Origin: Dehalococcoidia bacterium
GTDB taxonomy: Bacteria > Chloroflexota > Dehalococcoidia > SZUA-161 > SpSt-899
Assembly (NCBI GenBank): GCA_023271515.1
Contig: JALPXQ010000045.1
Coordinates: 1-10,375 of the forward strand
DNA length: 10,375 bases
Reading direction: 5' to 3'
Notes under the pieces: generated by a model
The model's database searches: none
What the model was told of the DNA's origin: nothing
Seen by the model: the letters and a program-made list of their open reading frames with translations, nothing else
Shown here: piece after piece, positions 5,550 to 10,375 of the stretch
Layout of the letters: each line of letters starts with the position of its first letter
Position numbering within the stretch: the first letter of the stretch is position 1
Program-made: the position numbers and the translations under genes

Positions 5550-6731
5550 ATGACCAGACCTTTAATAGTTGCCATAAAAGAAGTTCGTACCTACTTGCAG
5601 GATAAGGGTGACCTGGCCTTCAGCTTGCTCTTGCCAATAGCCATCTTCGCCCTGATGTACGGTGCCTTTGGCAGGGACTTTCTGTTCCACGGCACTGCTC
5701 ACGTGGTAAACGAAGATAAGGGAGGCACCTACTCCGCTCTCCTTTTGGAGCGGCTGGATGGACTTGAGATGCTTGACGTCGAGATGCTTTCCTCAGAGGA
5801 GGCAGATTCCAGGTTAGAGAGGGCCGATGTGCTCATGGTCCTCTATATACCGAGGGACTTCTCCGATAAGCTCACCGCTGGAGAGCCGGCACAGGTGCTT
5901 TTCAAGCAGAGAGGGCACGGTGGTCAGCAGGGCCAGATAGTAGCCGGCATAATTCGTGGCGTGGCTGAGGAGATGAACCAGAAATTCCAGGTGCATAATC
6001 AGGTTAAGAACCACCTGGCGGGAACGAACATTCCCGAAGATCGCATAGAGGTTACCACCCAGAAATTCCTCGACCGCGAACGCGAGCATCCCATTGTGGG
6101 GGTCAGGGAGGAGACGGTGGGCATCAGGCCTGATCCGGTCAGCCAGTTCCTGCCTGGTATCGTCACTATGTTTGTTCTCTTTGCCATAACCCTGAGTGCT
6201 AGAGCTATTGTTGAGGAGCGTAAGAAGGGCACGCTGGAGCGGCTGCTCACCACCCGTCTCAGCGTGGGGCAGCTTTTTGCCGGCAAGTTTCTGGCGTGTA
6301 TCTCCCGTGGGTTCGTGCAGACGCTCATTTTATTGATACTGGCCTATATCGTCTTTCAGCTTTTCACGCCCCTTTCCTTTGTTCAGGCTTTGGTTATCGC
6401 CGTTGTTTTTGCCGCCGCAGCCGGTGCCATCGGGCTTGTTATTGCCTCCATCGCCCGAAGTGAGGGCGGAGCTACCTGGATTGCCGTCTTCTTCACCATG
6501 ACCATGGTTATGCCGGGCGGCACTTTCTTCCCCATCCCTGAAGACTCGGTGATCTATGTTATAAGTAAGGCATCTATCAACACCTATGCCAATGACGCCT
6601 TAAATACGATAATCGTCGAGGGAGGCTCTCTCGCTGATTTGGGCCTCGAGATGGGGGTGCTGGCGGGGGTTGCAATAGCAGGGTTGGTCCTCAGCAGAAT
6701 TCTCTTTAAGGTTATGCCCGGAGGCAGATAG
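5550..6731 (+). CDS. ABC-2 type permease, first of two
   Basis: Membrane half of the exporter, 393 residues from the ATG at 5550. The topology is classic ABC-2: a short cytoplasmic start with KEVRTYLQDKGD, TM1 at about 22-40, a large extracytoplasmic domain at about 41-195 (including SSEEADSRLERADVLMVLYI, the family's sub-domain), and then five hydrophobic segments at about 198-219, 252-275, 280-302, 308-325 and 365-386. The loop after TM2 carries ERKKGTLERLLTTRLS (223-238), the cytoplasmic coupling motif of this family. It is likely to pair with the second permease as a heterodimer bound to the upstream ATPase. Its stop is 6 nt before the next start. The spacer from the ATPase gene is unusually long (95 nt) for such an operon and contains repeats. 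Confidence 0.92.
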   Translation: MTRPLIVAIKEVRTYLQDKGDLAFSLLLPIAIFALMYGAFGRDFLFHGTAHVVNEDKGGTYSALLLERLDGLEMLDVEMLSSEEADSRLERADVLMVLYIPRDFSDKLTAGEPAQVLFKQRGHGGQQGQIVAGIIRGVAEEMNQKFQVHNQVKNHLAGTNIPEDRIEVTTQKFLDREREHPIVGVREETVGIRPDPVSQFLPGIVTMFVLFAITLSARAIVEERKKGTLERLLTTRLSVGQLFAGKFLACISRGFVQTLILLILAYIVFQLFTPLSFVQALVIAVVFAAAAGAIGLVIASIARSEGGATWIAVFFTMTMVMPGGTFFPIPEDSVIYVISKASINTYANDALNTIIVEGGSLADLGLEMGVLAGVAIAGLVLSRILFKVMPGGR

Positions 6732-6737
6732 GAAGCT

Positions 6738-7961
6738 ATGAAACAACTGAAACATATCTGGTTCATCGCAATGAAGGATCTGAAACTCTTTGCAGCAGAC
6801 CGTATGGCTCTGTCCTTCGCCATACTTTACCCCTTCCTCTTTGTCGTTTTGTTTAATTTCCTCCTGGCCGGTATAGGCGGCGAAGATGAGAGACTCGAAC
6901 TTCATCTGGTCACTCAGGAGGCAGAGGGTGGGCTGAGCCATCAGATAATCGAAGCATTACAAACTAAGGATGAGTCGCAACTGAAACCGGGTGAGCCGAG
7001 AATAGTTTGGACCAAGGATTATGATGAAGCGCGCCAGGCAGTTGAGGACAAAGAGCTAGGTGGCTTCCTGGCCTTCCCGGCGGATTTCACCGAAGGGGTA
7101 TTGATGGGTTATGGTGCTCAGCTTGAGGTGATAGCTCATGCGGACGCCTTCAACACCAGGGCTGCCCTCAATGGATTGGCCAGGGCCATTGCTTCCCGGG
7201 TTGGCGCACAGCGGGTGGCTAACCATGCCATCATAGGGCTGCTCATAGAACAGGGCCTGATTGGGCAAGCCATCCAGCAGCTTTTCCTGGGCCAGGAAGC
7301 CATAATTGCGGAGGAAGCCTTCATAGGATTCGAGATAGAGAAGGTGGGAAAGGTGGAGGCCGAAAACCCGGCTAACTTTGTTATTCCCGGCTATTTGGTG
7401 ATGTTCACCTTTTTTACTGCCGGTCTATCGGCCGTAACCATAGTCCGCGAACGACAGAATCATACCCTGGAACGGCTGCTGGCAGGTTCGGTAAGACGGG
7501 AGTCTATTTTGGGAGGCATCTTCACTGGCACAGTGGCCAAGGGCCTTATTCAGATAGCGATATTCTGGACCGCAGGCATCCTGATTTTCGGAATAGACCT
7601 CGGACTGTCTCCGGCCGCTGTTATCATCCTATCTATCCTGATGGTGCTCATGTCTTCAGCTTTTGGCATCATGTTAGCTACTCTGGTCAAGACCCCGCGC
7701 AGCGCCTCCTCTATAGCAGTGCTCGCCTCGCTGGTGCTGGCTCCCCTTGGCGGTTGCTGGTGGCCCCTCTTCATTACCCCCGAGTGGATGCAGTTCATAG
7801 CTAAGATAACTCCACATGGCTGGGCAAACACCGGCTTCAACAAATTGATGGTGTTCGGCGCTGACTTCAGTGCGGCGGTTCCGGAGATGCTGGCCCTGGT
7901 GGGCTTCGCTGTCGTATTCGGCCTGATAGCCATATGGCGATTCCGCACCAGTGCCGTTTAA
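6738..7961 (+). CDS. ABC-2 type permease, second of two
   Basis: Second membrane half of the exporter, 407 residues, with the same layout as its neighbour: MKDLKLFAADRMA before TM1 (about 24-46), a long extracytoplasmic domain at about 47-210, then TM segments near 214-236, 262-285, 291-316, 324-343 and 382-402. The coupling loop reads RERQNHTLERLLAGSVRRE (237-255). A conserved late motif, LGGCWWP then TPEWMQFIAKITPHGW (337-362), matches the family's penultimate region. The extracytoplasmic parts of the two permeases differ in sequence, so they look like distinct subunits rather than a recent duplication. AGGAAG just upstream serves as a ribosome site for the ATG at 6738. It ends 28 nt from the convergent stop of ade, with no visible terminator hairpin between them. 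Confidence 0.92.
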   Translation: MKQLKHIWFIAMKDLKLFAADRMALSFAILYPFLFVVLFNFLLAGIGGEDERLELHLVTQEAEGGLSHQIIEALQTKDESQLKPGEPRIVWTKDYDEARQAVEDKELGGFLAFPADFTEGVLMGYGAQLEVIAHADAFNTRAALNGLARAIASRVGAQRVANHAIIGLLIEQGLIGQAIQQLFLGQEAIIAEEAFIGFEIEKVGKVEAENPANFVIPGYLVMFTFFTAGLSAVTIVRERQNHTLERLLAGSVRRESILGGIFTGTVAKGLIQIAIFWTAGILIFGIDLGLSPAAVIILSILMVLMSSAFGIMLATLVKTPRSASSIAVLASLVLAPLGGCWWPLFITPEWMQFIAKITPHGWANTGFNKLMVFGADFSAAVPEMLALVGFAVVFGLIAIWRFRTSAV

Positions 7962-7989
7962 GCCAACGTTCCCATGTTCCCGGTGCGAT

Positions 7990-9690
7990 CTACTCCAGGA
8001 GCTTGAAGGCCATAACATCCACCAACCCCAAATCGGTCAATCTTAGCTCGGGGATCACCGGAAGCGCCAGGAAGGATAGGGTAGCGAAGGGCGCTGCTGG
8101 TATGCATCCCAGACTTGCAGCGATGCTTTTGAGTTCCTCCAGTTTCTGAACCACCGTTTCCAGGGGCTCCTCGGAAAGCAGGCCGGCGATGGGCAAAGCC
8201 AGCGAGCCCAAAATCTGACCCTCGCAGGCGATAGAGAGTCCGCCCTGAAGCCGCTCAAGTTCCCTGATCGCGGCGAGTATATCCCCATCATTCGTTCCCA
8301 CAGCGATGATGTTGTGAGAATCGTGGGCAACCGAGGAGGCCAGTGCCCCTTTCTTGAGGCCGAAGCCCCGGACGAGTCCCCGGCCAACATTCCCCGTTGC
8401 CCGGTGTCTCTCCACCACCACCAGCTTGAGGATGTCCCTCAGGATATCCGGCTGCACGAACCCGTCTTCGATCCTGACCGCTTCCTCCCTTTTTCGGGTG
8501 ATTATCTGGTCGGGCACAATCTCGATCACCGGCGCGGTTTTCCCCTGAGCCGCCAGCCTCAGCGAGCCTACCTCGAAGGGTTTGATATTGACCGTGTGGC
8601 AAAGTGCGCCACCGGTCACTGCGGGGGTGGGAATGACGAGCTTGCCATCTTCGGCGACGAGCTTGCCGTCATAGAAGACCATATTCGTCTCAAGACTTCG
8701 GAGATCGTTGAGCACCACCAGGTTTGCCCGATAGCCAGGAGCTAGCGCCCCCAATCTGCTCAGCCGGAAGTATTCCGCAGTATTGATAGTGGCCATCTGG
8801 ATGGCCCGGACAGGGTCGAGTCCCCTGTCTATCGCCTTTCTCACCACCGCATCGACGTCGCCATCGCGCAGGAGATCGGCGCAACTGCGGTCGTCGACCA
8901 CAAAAAAACATCGCTTGAAGGTCTGGTCGGTAACCAGCGGGAGCAGGGCATCGAGATTCTTCTCCGAGGAGCCCTCACGAATCATGAGGTGCATTCCCCC
9001 ATTTAGCTTCTCCCTGGCCTCATCGATGGTGGTGCACTCGTGGTCGGAGTGGATACCAGCGCTGAGGTAGGCATTCAGAGCGCCTCCAGTGAGACCGGGG
9101 GCATGGCCATCGATAACCCTGCCCCGGAAAAGCTGGAGCTTGGCCCAGACACCAGGATCGCCACCGATCACGCCGGGGAAATTCATCATCTCGCCGAGCC
9201 CAATCATGTTCTTGAGATCCATGATTTCCTTCAGCTCTTCAGCGTCGAGCCGGGCGCCGGCGGTCTCCAACTGAGTGGCCGGCACACAGGAGGGGGCCAT
9301 CCCGAAGATGTCCATCGGAAGAGGCTCGGCGTACTTCAGCATGTACTTGATCCCGGCCAGCCCGCAGACGTTGGCGATCTCGTGGAAGTCGGTGACCACA
9401 GACAGAACCCCCCGGGGAACAACCACCCGGGCATATTCAGCCGGACTCAGAAGGGAACTCTCCAGATGGATATGCCCATCGATAAATCCTGGTATCAGGT
9501 ATTTCCCCCTGAGGTCTATGATCTCCTGGCCCTGCCGGTAATCGCCCAGGCCGGCAACCAGACCCTGGCATATGGCCACATTGGCCTTCTCAATCTCGGC
9601 GGTGAAGGTGTTCACCACCCTGGCGTTCACCAGGAGCAGATCAGCGGGGGTGTCGCCCCGGGCGGCCGCGAGCAGACGCTGGATGTGCAT
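7990..9690 (-). CDS. ade: Adenine deaminase
   Basis: Hydrolyses adenine to hypoxanthine and ammonia, a cytoplasmic, metal-dependent step of purine salvage. With the ATG at 9690 it has 566 residues, close to the usual 570-600. The amidohydrolase core is clear: PGFIDGHIHLESS with the metal-binding HIH, VVTDFHEIANV, HAPGLTGGALNAYLSAGIHSDHE, and FFVVDDRSCADLL, whose Asp-Asp corresponds to the family's DDR motif. MATINTAEYFRL marks the end of the barrel, and the C-terminal AdeC domain includes SVAHDSHNIIAVG. An in-frame ATG at 9714 overlaps hpt, but GGAGGAGG (9698-9705) 7 nt upstream of 9690 decides the start. It begins 2 nt after the hpt stop, so translation is probably coupled. Its product, hypoxanthine, is the substrate of Hpt. 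Confidence 0.96.
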   Translation of the reverse strand: MHIQRLLAAARGDTPADLLLVNARVVNTFTAEIEKANVAICQGLVAGLGDYRQGQEIIDLRGKYLIPGFIDGHIHLESSLLSPAEYARVVVPRGVLSVVTDFHEIANVCGLAGIKYMLKYAEPLPMDIFGMAPSCVPATQLETAGARLDAEELKEIMDLKNMIGLGEMMNFPGVIGGDPGVWAKLQLFRGRVIDGHAPGLTGGALNAYLSAGIHSDHECTTIDEAREKLNGGMHLMIREGSSEKNLDALLPLVTDQTFKRCFFVVDDRSCADLLRDGDVDAVVRKAIDRGLDPVRAIQMATINTAEYFRLSRLGALAPGYRANLVVLNDLRSLETNMVFYDGKLVAEDGKLVIPTPAVTGGALCHTVNIKPFEVGSLRLAAQGKTAPVIEIVPDQIITRKREEAVRIEDGFVQPDILRDILKLVVVERHRATGNVGRGLVRGFGLKKGALASSVAHDSHNIIAVGTNDGDILAAIRELERLQGGLSIACEGQILGSLALPIAGLLSEEPLETVVQKLEELKSIAASLGCIPAAPFATLSFLALPVIPELRLTDLGLVDVMAFKLLE

Positions 9691-9692
9691 CT

Positions 9693-10214
9693 CTATTCCT
9701 CCTCCAGATAGCATATGTCGGGCAGATAGCGGTACTTCTCGTCGAAGTCGAGTCCATAGCCAACGACGAACCTATCGGGGATGGTAAATCCAGGGTAATC
9801 AATATGAACGGGGGTTTTTCTTCTTGATGGCTTATCCAGCAGTGCGCACAGTCTGATAGAAGCCGGCTTCTCCTGGCGCAGCCGGTCGAGGAAAGAACTC
9901 AAGGAAAGGCCGGTATCCACGATGTCCTCAACCACCAGGATTTCCCGCCCCTCTATCGCTGTTCTGAGGTACTGGATGACCTCAACGTCGCCTGAACTCT
10001 CCGTCCCCGACCCGTAGCTGGACATCCGGATGAAATCGACCTCCAGAGGCATGTCCAGCAGGCGTATTAGATCAGAGAGGAACACAAAGCTGCCCTTGAG
10101 AATCCCGATGAGAAGGGGATTCTTGTTGACATAATCTTGTCTGATTCGCTCAGCAAGTTCGGCAACCTTTTGCCTTATCTGCTCCCTGGTGATGAAGACC
10201 CTCGGATTTTCCAT
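9693..10214 (-). CDS. hpt: Hypoxanthine phosphoribosyltransferase
   Basis: Transfers ribose-5-phosphate from PRPP to hypoxanthine (often also guanine), giving IMP (GMP). With the ATG at 10214 it has 173 residues, normal for a bacterial HPRT. Motifs: LLIGILKGSFVF at 34-45 (Lys40-Gly41, pyrophosphate loop), RMSSYGSGTESSG at 63-75 (flexible catalytic loop), the PRPP-binding VVEDIVDTGLS at 94-104, LLDKPSRRK at 125-133, and VVGYGLDFDEKYRYLP at 150-165 (purine pocket). A GTG at 10235 is in frame but lies in repeat sequence. GGGAGGA sits only 2 nt before the ATG at 10214, a tight spacing, yet no better start is available. The gene ends in three acidic codons that also form the ade ribosome site. No clear promoter is seen upstream, so it may depend on read-through or a non-consensus promoter. 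Confidence 0.95.
   Translation of the reverse strand: MENPRVFITREQIRQKVAELAERIRQDYVNKNPLLIGILKGSFVFLSDLIRLLDMPLEVDFIRMSSYGSGTESSGDVEVIQYLRTAIEGREILVVEDIVDTGLSLSSFLDRLRQEKPASIRLCALLDKPSRRKTPVHIDYPGFTIPDRFVVGYGLDFDEKYRYLPDICYLEEE
9698..9705 (-). promoter_or_regulatory. Ribosome binding site of ade inside the hpt tail
   Basis: GGAGGAGG on the minus strand is built from the last Glu codons of hpt and lies 7 nt before the ade ATG at 9690. Ribosomes ending on hpt could restart directly on ade. Confidence 0.85.
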
Positions 10215-10216
10215 TG

Positions 10217-10223
10217 TCCTCCC
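10217..10223 (-). promoter_or_regulatory. Ribosome binding site of hpt
   Basis: GGGAGGA on the minus strand, 2 nt before the ATG at 10214. It is a strong sequence at a short distance, and it argues for 10214 over the in-frame GTG at 10235. Confidence 0.6.
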
Positions 10224-10232
10224 GATTTTAAC

Positions 10233-10256
10233 CACCGAAACACTGAGACACAGAGA
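10233..10256. repeat. Three-copy degenerate octamer repeat in the hpt leader
   Basis: CACCGAAA, CACTGAGA and CACAGAGA sit end to end (consensus CACNGAGA). Repeats of this CACAGAG style are familiar from intergenic DNA of many environmental bacteria and are often mis-called as short proteins. The array is flanked by AACC and GGTT. Confidence 0.6.
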
Positions 10257-10269
10257 GGTTCTTTATGTC

Positions 10270-10289
10270 ATTCCTGCGAAGGCAGGAAT
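10270..10289. repeat. REP-like palindrome after the GIY-YIG gene
   Basis: ATTCCTGC, a 4-nt loop and GCAGGAAT form a perfect 8-bp hairpin. It starts 4 nt past the GIY-YIG stop codon. No T-run follows in either direction, so it resembles a dispersed REP-type palindrome (the GTCATTCC...GGAATC type) more than a terminator, though it could still protect mRNA ends. Confidence 0.65.
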
Positions 10290-10293
10290 CTAT

Positions 10294-10375
10294 CTACCCC
10301 AGCAAATCGAAATATAAGTCCTTCCAACTCGGATTCTCCTTTTCAATCAGCTTAATCTTCCATTGCCTCTTCCAC
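10294..10375 (-). CDS. GIY-YIG endonuclease family protein, C-terminal end only
   Basis: Only the last 26 codons are in the window, ending with TAG at 10294-10296. They read WKRQWKIKLIEKENPSWKDL then YFDLLG. This matches the well-known tail of small stand-alone GIY-YIG (URI-domain) nucleases, where a WKxxLIE segment and an NPxWxDLY motif close the protein. The catalytic GIY and YIG residues would lie outside the window, so activity cannot be judged. The family's cellular role is poorly known. A REP-like hairpin follows the stop at once. The gene lies 80 nt upstream of hpt on the same strand and could supply read-through transcription to it. Confidence 0.75.
   Translation of the reverse strand, partial: WKRQWKIKLIEKENPSWKDLYFDLLG

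Noticed and set aside
7962..7989. Bidirectional terminator between the exporter and ade
   Set aside because: The 28-nt convergent gap has no convincing inverted repeat.
9040..9711. Plus-strand open frame of 223 codons opposite ade
   Set aside because: Long antisense frames are expected in GC-rich coding DNA; the ade motifs explain the region and the antisense product looks low-complexity.
10137..10355. Plus-strand open frame of 72 codons at the right end
   Set aside because: It runs over the hpt start, the octamer array and the hairpin, a typical spurious frame from CACAGAG repeats.
1..10375. A previously undescribed defence, toxin or biosynthetic system
   Set aside because: Apart from the DUF5343-like protein, all the complete genes fall into well-known families with ordinary lengths and intact motifs; novelty is limited to spacers and gene arrangement.

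Overview
The window is a gene-dense bacterial chromosome segment, with nearly every base coding or in short spacers. Base composition is moderate, somewhat G+C-rich. Gene content is mostly housekeeping and salvage functions. A Chloroflexota (Dehalococcoidia-like) source seems plausible from the small SpeD form, the DUF5343-type protein and the style of the spacer repeats. That is a weak guess made without any search.

Layout, left to right. (1) Positions 1-1498, minus strand: a DUF5343-like protein followed by dprA, which runs off the left edge. A near-consensus sigma70 promoter (1538-1566) drives both. (2) Positions 1669-2643, minus: an RluD-family 23S rRNA pseudouridine synthase. (3) Positions 2761-4524, minus: a polyamine cluster in the order excisionase-like HTH protein, SpeD-type AdoMet decarboxylase, and ornithine-decarboxylase-like fold-III PLP enzyme. 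It is read from a promoter at 4576-4604. (4) Positions 4705-7961, plus: a three-gene ABC-2 exporter (one ATPase, two half-permeases) from a divergent promoter at 4614-4641. (5) Positions 7990-10214, minus: a tightly coupled purine-salvage pair, hpt then ade, convergent with the exporter. (6) Positions 10294-10375, minus: the last 26 codons of a GIY-YIG endonuclease gene, followed by a REP-like hairpin and a short octamer repeat that form the hpt leader.

How the genes work together. The PLP decarboxylase would make putrescine, and SpeD would make the aminopropyl donor for spermidine; no spermidine synthase lies in the window. Ade converts adenine to hypoxanthine, which Hpt converts to IMP. The ABC exporter probably moves a hydrophobic compound of unknown identity.

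No clearly new biological system is visible. The most unusual signal is in the spacers: several unrelated intergenic stretches (2675-2709, 3902-3915, 3938-3965, 5461-5478) carry degenerate tandem repeats with a period of about 7 bp, and one supplies the stop codon of speD. A period-8 array and a hairpin lie upstream of hpt. No tRNA, rRNA, CRISPR, integrase or transposase gene was found, and no gene-free stretch exceeds 300 bases.
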